From positions 1 to 64,000 of IMG/VR virus record IMGVR_UViG_3300050138_000176: 64,000 nt of DNA; one strand, given 5' to 3'. Source of the stretch: a virus. Position numbers and translations under genes: made by a program. Shown here piece by piece: positions 18,677-26,556 of the stretch (positions are counted from its first letter, which is position 1; each line of letters opens with the position of its first letter). The notes under the pieces were generated by a model. It was given only the letters and a program-made list of their open reading frames with translations, had not been told where the DNA came from and did no database searches.

Positions 18677-19293
18677 AAATAATATCCATCATTCTGCTGC
18701 TGGCGTTGTCAGTCGCCGCGCAGCCGTTCACCGTGAACGACCCGGCCATGCTGAACCGCAAGGCGGCAGTCGCGCCGCCGCCTCCGTGCAACCAGTTCGA
18801 TTCATTCACGGCTGGCGGCCTTGGCGATTCTACTGAGTCGATTGGCTTGAGCGCGGGCACGTATTACGTCGGAATGTATTACGCGCCACAGACCAATGAA
18901 ACGGTCTGCAAGATGTCGTTCAAACTCACGTCCATCAACAACGGCGGGCATATAAGCGCGAAAACTCTTGTCGCGAAAATCTACCTGTTGAGCGGCGCGA
19001 ATTTTAGCACCTTGATAGGCACGTCGGATAATGTGACCGGCAGCGATTCATGGAGCGGTACGAGCGTCGATTTTCCTTTCAGCACGACGGCGGCAATCAC
19101 CACCGGAAATACTTATGGTGTGGCAGTCACCATGAACGGCTGCTGTTACGGAACCGGGGAATATGTCCTTATGAACCAGGGCGGATTCGGAACCAGCCCC
19201 GGTGCATATTACGGAAACCTGACTTGGAACTCCAGCGGGGTGAACACCGGCGGCGGCACTTACATGCTAGGCTTTAACTTCTTCGGCCAATGA
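18673..19293 (+). CDS. Exported hypothetical protein
   Basis: A 206-residue protein with a short Sec signal (MKIISIILLLALSVAAQ). The mature part is Gly/Thr-rich and beta-like (GTYYVGMYYAPQT, KMSFKLTSINN, TYGVAVTMNGCCYG) and resembles choice-of-anchor or jelly-roll domains in secreted bacterial proteins; no named family is assigned. It overlaps both neighbours by four bases, within the fibre block. Confidence 0.65.
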   Translation: MKIISIILLLALSVAAQPFTVNDPAMLNRKAAVAPPPPCNQFDSFTAGGLGDSTESIGLSAGTYYVGMYYAPQTNETVCKMSFKLTSINNGGHISAKTLVAKIYLLSGANFSTLIGTSDNVTGSDSWSGTSVDFPFSTTAAITTGNTYGVAVTMNGCCYGTGEYVLMNQGGFGTSPGAYYGNLTWNSSGVNTGGGTYMLGFNFFGQ

Positions 19294-20477
19294 AAAACAC
19301 TCTCGCCATATTTTTGCTGTGTTGCTTTAGCGCGTTCGCCGACACGCCATCCGTCACGCCCGGCAATCCAGGCGACCCAACCACACTCAACACGTTCTAC
19401 GCTTACACGGACTCGCATTTGATCTACTGGTTTCCAACGATCACAACCAACTGCGTTGGCTTGAATGAGATTGGCGGCGGTCAACTGGACTCGGTGAATA
19501 CCTTCTCGCCTTTGCAGGTTTCATTCGCGGTGTCCAATACTTCCTCCGTGGACTGGGAATCGGTGCATCAGGCTTATGGCACGTATCTCGTTTCTGCCAC
19601 TGATGGCCGGACTAATTATTTCGGTGCGCGTTCAGTGCAAGGCAGCTACCCGAACGGACTCTACCCGCGCAGCAGCCCGACGTTTTACCTCGTCACGCTG
19701 CCCTACGTAACGAACTGGTTTATCACTATCCGGCTGGCGATGGATGATGGGTTCTCCGGCCTGATGGCCGGAATCGACCTGCCGACTGGCGCGTCTTTGA
19801 TGGCAACCAACACTTTCCCGGCCCAGCGCAAGCTCGTTGTGTTCGGCGACTCTTACGCGAAAGGATACGACCCGCAATCAGGGCAGTCCTATCCGAACGA
19901 CGGCGCGCAGTTCCTGAGCGGGTTCGCAATGGACTTGGAGCAGCTTGGCTCCAATATAAAAGTATTTCCGGCAGGCGTCGGCGGCCAGGGCTACGTGACC
20001 ACGAACGGCACGCCTTCAACCTACCAAGGCCGCACCACCAACGATGTCGCCAACATCGCGCCGCTTTTCGTTCTGGTGACAGGTTCGATAAATGATGAAG
20101 GAGTATCAACCAACACGCTCTACAACGCGGCCCTGCTGCTCTACGGCACGATCAAGAGCAACCTGCCGTCCGCGAACATCGCTGTCATAGGGACGTGGTA
20201 CAAGGACGCCTCGCCCAGCGCCTCCATGATCGCCAACGATCAAATGCAGCAGGCGGCGGCGGCGTTCTGGAGCTTGAACTATGTTTCCCCGGTTCAACAG
20301 GCGTGGGGACAAGGCGGTGTTGGAAGTGACGGGGTGCATCCAACCGCAGCGCAGTACATGAACTACGCGAACCGCATCAGCACGAACATGACATCTTGGT
20401 ACGGGACGAATTGGATTTTCAACTACACGCCGCCCGCGCCGCCGCCGAGCGGGCGCATGGCGATTAGATGGAAATGA
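19290..20477 (+). CDS. Exported SGNH/GDSL esterase
   Basis: A 395-residue protein with a Sec signal (residues 1-18, ending AFAD). The SGNH blocks are visible: block I VVFGDSYAKG with nucleophile Ser188, block II glycine in GVGGQGY, block III TGSIND, and block V DGVHPT with Asp347 and His350. Members deacetylate or deacylate carbohydrates and lipids. An N-terminal ~170-residue beta domain precedes it. The likely role is removal of O-acetyl groups from a host surface sugar. Enzyme motifs are complete; the substrate is unknown. Confidence 0.85.
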   Translation: MKNTLAIFLLCCFSAFADTPSVTPGNPGDPTTLNTFYAYTDSHLIYWFPTITTNCVGLNEIGGGQLDSVNTFSPLQVSFAVSNTSSVDWESVHQAYGTYLVSATDGRTNYFGARSVQGSYPNGLYPRSSPTFYLVTLPYVTNWFITIRLAMDDGFSGLMAGIDLPTGASLMATNTFPAQRKLVVFGDSYAKGYDPQSGQSYPNDGAQFLSGFAMDLEQLGSNIKVFPAGVGGQGYVTTNGTPSTYQGRTTNDVANIAPLFVLVTGSINDEGVSTNTLYNAALLLYGTIKSNLPSANIAVIGTWYKDASPSASMIANDQMQQAAAAFWSLNYVSPVQQAWGQGGVGSDGVHPTAAQYMNYANRISTNMTSWYGTNWIFNYTPPAPPPSGRMAIRWK

Positions 20478-22399
20478 AGACCGCCTTCACCATCCTGCTG
20501 CTGTTCCTGCTGCTGTCGCCAGCGGCCCGCGCCGACACGGTGAACGTGGTAACGGACGAGGGAGCGGTCGCGGATTACGTGACGAACTACACGGCCAGCG
20601 TGGTCAGCAATTCAACCACTGTCACCATCAACAATCCAGGAACCAACACCTTCCACACTGGACAGGTCATCCAGCTCTTTGACGCAGGCACTAATGTTTT
20701 CAGCGGCACCAACCTGATCGTCGCCAGCCAGGACTTGATCTGCCTGATCCAGTCGGTATCGGCAGTAACCAACATCGTGCTGGCTTACCCGTGCGGCGTC
20801 ACCTCGACCAACATCCATTGCAGCATCGGAACGCAAAACCGGACGGCGGTGCAAAATGCCATCAATCTGGCGGAGACCGGGCCGGGCAACACCGTCTATT
20901 TTCCGGCCGGCAATTTCTTCTGGTGCCACCCGGACCTGCTCGATCCCACCATCGCCATGACGAGCGAGTTTCAAGCCCGGCCCGGCGTCACCGTCACCAG
21001 CGGCAGCCTCACCTTCATGGGCACGAACGGCACGCACCTGTTCAGCGCGGGCGCGGGCGTAAACCATCCATGCGCCGGAATGCCGGGCGGTTTCGCGGCG
21101 ATTGACCTGATGCGGTCAACGCTGTTCTGGATAACAGACGTGTCCGGCACTATGGCCAATCTTTCCGCGCCGCTAGTGTTCACGAATCTGGACATGGACG
21201 GCGGCGTGATGCCCGGCACCGGGCTGCAAGCGCACAATTACTTCCCGCCGCAGCAGATCGACGGACAGGGCTGGGACCCGAACCACGACGCCATCATCCA
21301 GGTGAATTCCGGTGCGAGCGGCAATCCGCAGTTTTGCAGCGTCATAATAACGAACTGTAGCTTCCATGGATGGCGCGGTGAAATGGTCAAGAGCGGGATC
21401 GGCAGCGGCGGCACCAACACCGCGATCAAGATATGGGGCAGTTCATTTTATGACGGCAACGCCAGCGGCATTAACTTCACCTTCACCATGGATGTGCAGG
21501 GATGTAATTTTACCAACCTGGTCAAGACGGTGGAGTTCGATCAGCACTACGCCACCGCAGGAAGCCTGTTCTCAAACTTGTTCTGGACGAACATTGTCTC
21601 AAATCCATTTTCAATCGTGGGATCCATCCTTGGAACGCCGCCCCAGCCGGTTATGATCTGCGGCGGAACAAACTACGGCATTTCCGACACCAGCCAGTAC
21701 ACGCTCTCGCCCGGCGAAAACATCACCTACTCAAACCTCACACTGTTCGGTCCCGCGACCGGCTTCCGCTTCACCGGCATCGGACTACAGCCCAGCGACG
21801 GATCAGCCTCCTATATCTCGAACATTGTCATCACCGGCATCACCGGAAACGACACTTTTGAAATGTTCTCTTTTGACGGCTATCCGGCCATGAATGTGAA
21901 GGTGAGCAACTGCACTGGGGCGTCCTCCTACTATTTTGCCGAGGCGGCTGGGTTTAAAAGCAACATCACGTTCACCGGATGCTCACACCCGCTGTCCATC
22001 GCCAGTTCCGTTGGCATCACCTCTGGAAATTATTTCCTTGTGGACACCAACAACAATTTTTTATACATCCCCATAGTGGACAATGTGGGCAAAAGCAACC
22101 TGGTGCAATACATCGAAGGCCCGTTGTGGAGCCTGCAACCAAATGCCGCCGGCTGCGTCTATGCCGCAAGGGACGATGACGCAGCGCTGATTCCGGCCGG
22201 AGCGCAGCTCAGGCAGCGCAATGACGGAACGCAGTCGTGCCAGTATTACTTTTCCAACACTCGCACCACGATTCCTGCCACCATTGCGCCCGCCGCCATC
22301 CTCACAGCATTTTGGTCCGGCAGCGCCTGGTCCACCAACCTGCCGACGTTCGGCACGCTGTCGAGCGGCCTGATCATCAAAGGAATATCAGTCAAATGA
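20474..22399 (+). CDS. Pectate-lyase-fold tailspike-like protein with signal
   Basis: A 641-residue protein with a Sec signal (MKTAFTILLLFLLLSPAARA). The region near residues 25-160 shows the pectate-lyase-3 start of phage tailspikes: a TDEGAVADYVT strand, then RTAVQNAINLAE and NTVYFPAGNFFW. A long Asn/Thr/Gly-rich parallel beta-helix follows (SVIITNCSFHGW, GCNFTNL, ISNIVITGITGN). Such spikes bind or cut surface polysaccharide. ATG 20474 overlaps the previous stop; ATG 20468 would add two residues. Catalytic residues cannot be assigned. Confidence 0.8.
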   Translation: MKTAFTILLLFLLLSPAARADTVNVVTDEGAVADYVTNYTASVVSNSTTVTINNPGTNTFHTGQVIQLFDAGTNVFSGTNLIVASQDLICLIQSVSAVTNIVLAYPCGVTSTNIHCSIGTQNRTAVQNAINLAETGPGNTVYFPAGNFFWCHPDLLDPTIAMTSEFQARPGVTVTSGSLTFMGTNGTHLFSAGAGVNHPCAGMPGGFAAIDLMRSTLFWITDVSGTMANLSAPLVFTNLDMDGGVMPGTGLQAHNYFPPQQIDGQGWDPNHDAIIQVNSGASGNPQFCSVIITNCSFHGWRGEMVKSGIGSGGTNTAIKIWGSSFYDGNASGINFTFTMDVQGCNFTNLVKTVEFDQHYATAGSLFSNLFWTNIVSNPFSIVGSILGTPPQPVMICGGTNYGISDTSQYTLSPGENITYSNLTLFGPATGFRFTGIGLQPSDGSASYISNIVITGITGNDTFEMFSFDGYPAMNVKVSNCTGASSYYFAEAAGFKSNITFTGCSHPLSIASSVGITSGNYFLVDTNNNFLYIPIVDNVGKSNLVQYIEGPLWSLQPNAAGCVYAARDDDAALIPAGAQLRQRNDGTQSCQYYFSNTRTTIPATIAPAAILTAFWSGSAWSTNLPTFGTLSSGLIIKGISVK

Positions 22400-22854
22400 A
22401 ACCCGATATGACTCTTGGAATTAAAGCAACCGGGCACTGGTCGGACAAGGCCGTGGCCGACCTGTCCGCCGCCATGGCCGCGATGCGCCGCCGCGTGACC
22501 GTGCTGATCGTCGAGGACAACGCGGACGAGGCGTTCGTGCTGGCCGAGATGTTGAAAGGCTACCCGTGCGACGTGGAGACCGTCCGGGACGCCGGCTCCT
22601 TCTACCAGTTTATCGCTGACAACAGGAAGCCGATAGACCTCACCTTCCTGGACATCCGCCTCAACAACGCGGACGGCCTCGACCTGATTAAGACCGCCAA
22701 CAAGGCTGGCACCATACTTAAATTCATCGTGCTCACCGGCTATCCAAGTGAAGAAATGAGCCTGCGGGCGCGGGAGCTTGGAGCCGTGGCGGTGTTCATC
22801 AAACCGCCAACCACCGAGCAAATGGACGCGCTGTTCGGCCAAATCAGCAAATGA
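22396..22854 (+). CDS. CheY-like response-regulator receiver protein
   Basis: A 152-residue protein whose residues about 34-150 form a receiver domain: acidic pair Glu40-Asp41 in LIVEDN, phospho-acceptor Asp86 in LTFLDIRL, Thr114 in VLTGY, and Lys136 in FIKPP. All conserved catalytic residues are present. There is no output domain; a 33-residue N-terminal extension precedes it. Receivers accept phosphate from histidine kinases and bind a partner. It overlaps the spike gene and the first holin candidate, so it is co-expressed with late genes. No kinase is seen in the window. Confidence 0.9.
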   Translation: MKPDMTLGIKATGHWSDKAVADLSAAMAAMRRRVTVLIVEDNADEAFVLAEMLKGYPCDVETVRDAGSFYQFIADNRKPIDLTFLDIRLNNADGLDLIKTANKAGTILKFIVLTGYPSEEMSLRARELGAVAVFIKPPTTEQMDALFGQISK

Positions 22855-23171
22855 ATATGGAAGACTATCAATACAAGAACATCGTCGAACAGCTTGCCGA
22901 GATTAACGGACGCCTCAAGGTGGTCGAGGACGCGCTGCGCGGCGACCCGATGAAGGGCGTGGACGGCGTCATGGGCAACCAGCGCAAGATGCTGGTGGAC
23001 TTGTACGGGACTCCAGAAACAAGGGTGAACGCCATCGTCACCAGGCTGTCCGCCGTCGAGGACAAGGACAACCGCCGCATGTGGTTCATCAGCGGCTGGG
23101 CCGCCGGGGCCGGCGTTGTGGCATCGCTGGTATTTGGTGCGGTCAAAGCATTCTTCTTCAAGGAGAAATGA
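22851..23171 (+). CDS. Coiled-coil membrane protein, holin-region (XhlA-like)
   Basis: The 106-residue protein has an N-terminal helix with heptad character (IVEQLAEINGRLKVVEDAL) and a single C-terminal transmembrane segment (WFISGWAAGAGVVASLVFGA) ending in Lys-Glu-Lys. This resembles XhlA-type hemolysin/holin accessory proteins. It sits between the receiver gene and two more membrane proteins, all with overlapping starts. Confidence 0.65.
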   Translation: MNMEDYQYKNIVEQLAEINGRLKVVEDALRGDPMKGVDGVMGNQRKMLVDLYGTPETRVNAIVTRLSAVEDKDNRRMWFISGWAAGAGVVASLVFGAVKAFFFKEK

Positions 23172-23638
23172 ATACCAATTCCATCACCGAGCAGCCGGCA
23201 GGCGTATTCCCGGCGACCTGGCTCGCGCTGGCTCCGTTCCTGCTCGTGCTGGCGCTGCTGGTCGCCGCCGTGTTCGTGCTGCCCATCATGCAGAAGCGGG
23301 TGCTCGGCCTGGACCCGACATTCGTGAAGATGGTCGCCGGGACGTGCCTGGCCGCATTTATTTTTTCGCAGGCATGGTTTTCGCAAATGGATAGCTTCAA
23401 GTATGTGAACCCGTACGCGCTCTACTGGCTCAAGTACGGGTTCGGAATCGCGGCGGCCATGCTGTTGACATTGGACAAGTTCTTATCAAAAGACTACGCG
23501 GAGCACGAGCAGAAGGCAAAGGACGCGGCCAGCCACAAGGTCACGGAGACCGAGACGGACATTCATTCAAAGTCGGTGCTGAGAGATCCACCACAACAAC
23601 TGCCGGACACCACGGCGCAACCAAAAGACAAACCATGA
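23168..23638 (+). CDS. Three-span membrane protein (holin candidate)
   Basis: A 156-residue protein with three hydrophobic segments (around residues 18-42, 55-72 and 92-106) and a charged, coil-like C-terminal tail from about residue 110 (KDYAEHEQKAKDAASHK). Such topology fits a class I-like holin, but other phage membrane proteins look alike. ATG 23168 overlaps the previous stop. Confidence 0.55.
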   Translation: MNTNSITEQPAGVFPATWLALAPFLLVLALLVAAVFVLPIMQKRVLGLDPTFVKMVAGTCLAAFIFSQAWFSQMDSFKYVNPYALYWLKYGFGIAAAMLLTLDKFLSKDYAEHEQKAKDAASHKVTETETDIHSKSVLRDPPQQLPDTTAQPKDKP

Positions 23639-23877
23639 AACTAATTGCAGACATATCAGTCGGAAGCGGCAGCGGCCTGATCCATTCGCTGCTCGCGGTG
23701 CTCATTGTGGGCATCTGCATCGGAATCGTTTACGCCGTGGGTCGATGGTTCATTCTGAAGCTCACCCAGTCCGCGCTGGTGATGACCGTCTGGAACGGGT
23801 TCTTCATCCTGGTCGGCGCAATCATTGTCATAAATTTTTTGATGTCTCTCACCGGACATCCATTCATCCAGTGGTAA
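23635..23877 (+). CDS. Small two-span membrane protein (holin candidate)
   Basis: An 80-residue protein with two transmembrane helices (LIHSLLAVLIVGICIGIVY and VWNGFFILVGAIIVINFL) and a short Lys-containing turn between them. Size and topology fit a class II holin. The start overlaps the previous stop. No endolysin was found next to it. Confidence 0.6.
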   Translation: MKLIADISVGSGSGLIHSLLAVLIVGICIGIVYAVGRWFILKLTQSALVMTVWNGFFILVGAIIVINFLMSLTGHPFIQW

Positions 23878-23880
23878 GGC

Positions 23881-23909
23881 TTGACCCATGGCGGCGGTCG
23901 CCGTAACCT
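23881..23909 (+). promoter_or_regulatory. Promoter-like site ahead of the tape-measure operon
   Basis: TTGACC, a 17-base spacer, then TAACCT, with the ATG at 23921 about 12 bases downstream. It matches the spacing of the other promoter-like sites in this genome. The -10 box is weak, so this is a candidate only. Confidence 0.4.
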
Positions 23910-23920
23910 GACTGCCTATT

Positions 23921-24541
23921 ATGGATAATAAAACTACAAATCAACCAATCAAGATCAAGATGTCGGCGCTGCTCGACGGGCAGCGGTATCTCATGCAAGG
24001 CGGCCAGCAGGTGCTGTTCGTGCCATTCAACGAAGCCCTGCGCGCCCTGGCGAACGACCCGGTGCAGGAGTTCAAAACCAAGTACCGGGCCGGGCGGACG
24101 CTGGACCAGTGCGAGCGGCTGCTCAAGGACTTCGCCAAGACACGGGACGCGCTGATCGAGCAGCACGGCGTCAAGCAGTCCGTGGTGTTCGGCAGGCGCA
24201 AGGCTGAACTGGAGGCCATGATCGACCCTGCCGGACCGGGAGTGACCATCAAGGCGGTTGACCCCATAGCCAATGAACTCAAGCAACTCACGCAGCACCT
24301 GGAGGCCATCGCCAAGAACCCGGCGCTGGACGCCTACACAATCGACCCGCAGGACGTGGAGGCCAACGCGGCGTTCCGCAAGGACATGGACGAGGCTGCT
24401 GCGTCTGAGATCGAGCTGACGCACCTGGCAGGCCCGTTGAAGCTGGTCGAGTCCAAGACCGTGAAAGGCGAGGAGGTCGCCTGCGCGCTGACCGGCGAGC
24501 AACTGGCGCTGCTGGCCGACCTGATCGAGCCGCCGCAGTAA
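23921..24541 (+). CDS. Tail assembly chaperone-like protein
   Basis: The 206-residue protein lies five bases upstream of the tape measure gene, the usual place of the tail chaperone (lambda gpG-like). It is helical and charged (FNEALRALANDP, RTLDQCERLLKDFAKTRDAL). No slippery frameshift sequence is evident. The call rests on position, size and composition. Confidence 0.5.
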   Translation: MDNKTTNQPIKIKMSALLDGQRYLMQGGQQVLFVPFNEALRALANDPVQEFKTKYRAGRTLDQCERLLKDFAKTRDALIEQHGVKQSVVFGRRKAELEAMIDPAGPGVTIKAVDPIANELKQLTQHLEAIAKNPALDAYTIDPQDVEANAAFRKDMDEAAASEIELTHLAGPLKLVESKTVKGEEVACALTGEQLALLADLIEPPQ

Positions 24542-24545
24542 CGCT

Positions 24546-26552
24546 ATGCCAGACCAGGAGTCACAATGGCGGATGGTGCTGAAGTTCGTGACCGAGGCCG
24601 CTGGCCTCAAGGACGCGACTCGTGGCCAGGCTGAACTGACGAAGCAGACCAACGCGCTGACCCAGGCCACCGAACGCTACAACGTGGTCGCGGCGAAGCA
24701 GCAGCGGATCAATAGCGACCTGGCGACAACCGCGTTCCAGAACAAGAAGGCTCCTGACCCGTTCAAGTTCACCGCGCAGGACGCAGCCGAAGGGCAGAAG
24801 CGTTACGACGCGATGCTGAAGCGGGCCGAAGGTCGCAGGATGGTGTACGAGGGCCGGGCCGCGCAGCAGAAGCGCGTCGATCAGCTCTCGTGGCAGTCCA
24901 AAGACTCCGACTTCCTGGACCCGTTCACGGCGAACGCCGGCAAGGCGGCGGCGGCCACGGAGAAGGTGGGCGCGGCGGCGGCGAAGGCCACCGGCCACGT
25001 CAGCGGCCTGTCGCGGGTCGTGAACCGGCTGGGGTCGGCGTTTGGTCTAAGCGGCATTGGTGGCGTTGCGATGGGAGGATTCGTGGCTGGTGCTTCGATT
25101 CTGGTTGGCATCCTGATAAAGATGGTTTCGGTGGCCAACGAGTTAGCCACGCAGATCAGGGACGTGCCGATTGGAAACTTGGTAAAGCAGTGGGAGAAAA
25201 TAAAGGAGGATACCTACGAAGCTGGGCAGGCCACCGACGCCTACTTCCGTTCCTTGCAGCGCATTCTGGCGCGTCCCGAAACCGAGGCCAGTAAAGCCGC
25301 CGCCCGGCTTGCCATGATTAAGGAAGTCGCGGACTACGAGGAGAAGACCGCCGACCACTCACACCAGATGAACCTGTTGCGGATACAGGAGGCCGAATCG
25401 CAGAACCTGATAAGTCACCAAGAAGCACTGCGGCGCAAGTTCCAAGAGGATGAAGCCTACGAGCTAAAGAAGCTGGCGCTCGAACTCAAGAGCCTGCAAA
25501 CCGAACTTGATTCCAAGAAGGAACTCCTCGAAGCGCAGACCGGCCAAGCGATGGATCTTGGCGATCAAATTAAAAAAGCGTCAGATACCGCTACAGCCGC
25601 CGGGGCGAAGGCGTCGTTGAAGCGCGCCACCTACGATCGTGACTTGAAGCACAAGGAGGCATTGGAGAAGCAGGTGGCTGACTACGACGCACAAATAGCC
25701 GACGCGACCGCGAGCATCAACGCCACCGACAAGTTTACGGGGGCGACCTACGGTTCTAAAGCGTCGCAGGCCGCGTCACTGCACCAATATGTCAAGTTGT
25801 GGGGAACGCACGGCGTTCCGGGAGCGCAAGACGTGCCGGGTCTGGAGGATAACAGGAGCAAGGCCAGCGACGAGCTAGGTGCATTCAGGAGCGGACTGGA
25901 TAAGGAATTAAAAGCCGCCCAAGACGCTGAGAAAGCGGATACTCTGGCAAAGGAGGCCGCGCAGGAACTCAAGACACAGTTCGACGCGCTGACAACTTCC
26001 ATTGCCGCGTTGCGGATAGAGATACCGAACTTAACCAACCTGACTGGACGCAAGGCTGCGGACATTACCGCTGAGGAGCGAGACGCGCATAGGAAAATGG
26101 TTCAGGAGCGGGTTGCCTCAGTGGCGGCTAAAGAAGCAGCGAAAGACATCGCGCCAGGTGGTGCTGGTTCGATACTTATGTGGGGAACTGACAAGGCGAA
26201 ATGGGATAGAACCGCGCCTCAGAATCGCGGTGGAATGAACCCGCCACAGCCGTACTTCAACCCGTCCCTCGTGGACCCGGTTTCCGGTATGCCCTACCCT
26301 GCCGGTCAGAAGCTCAATCAGGATCAATGGAACGTGCGGCAGTACGGCAACCGGGCGCCTGGCGGTGCTGGCAACGACTACTCCCAGATTCCTGGTGAAT
26401 TGCAGCCGTTGGCAGAGAGCATTAGTAAGGAAACCGCCAACCTGAATAAAGGGATTTTTACAGGATTCTCCAGCGTTCACGACGAGCTAATTGATATCAA
26501 TCGCAAAATAGCCGAGTTCAACGAGCGCATGAAGGACATGCGGAATAACTGA
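24546..26552 (+). CDS. Tail tape measure protein
   Basis: A 668-residue protein with long coiled-coil stretches (ELTKQTNALTQATERYN; KKLALELKSLQTELDSKKEL) and a central hydrophobic segment (GVAMGGFVAGASILVGILIK, around residue 170-195). These are typical of tape measure proteins, which set tail length and may form a membrane channel. At this length a short tail of roughly 0.1 micrometre would be expected by the family rule. It follows the chaperone-like gene and precedes baseplate genes. Confidence 0.8.
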   Translation: MPDQESQWRMVLKFVTEAAGLKDATRGQAELTKQTNALTQATERYNVVAAKQQRINSDLATTAFQNKKAPDPFKFTAQDAAEGQKRYDAMLKRAEGRRMVYEGRAAQQKRVDQLSWQSKDSDFLDPFTANAGKAAAATEKVGAAAAKATGHVSGLSRVVNRLGSAFGLSGIGGVAMGGFVAGASILVGILIKMVSVANELATQIRDVPIGNLVKQWEKIKEDTYEAGQATDAYFRSLQRILARPETEASKAAARLAMIKEVADYEEKTADHSHQMNLLRIQEAESQNLISHQEALRRKFQEDEAYELKKLALELKSLQTELDSKKELLEAQTGQAMDLGDQIKKASDTATAAGAKASLKRATYDRDLKHKEALEKQVADYDAQIADATASINATDKFTGATYGSKASQAASLHQYVKLWGTHGVPGAQDVPGLEDNRSKASDELGAFRSGLDKELKAAQDAEKADTLAKEAAQELKTQFDALTTSIAALRIEIPNLTNLTGRKAADITAEERDAHRKMVQERVASVAAKEAAKDIAPGGAGSILMWGTDKAKWDRTAPQNRGGMNPPQPYFNPSLVDPVSGMPYPAGQKLNQDQWNVRQYGNRAPGGAGNDYSQIPGELQPLAESISKETANLNKGIFTGFSSVHDELIDINRKIAEFNERMKDMRNN

Positions 26553-26556
26553 CACC

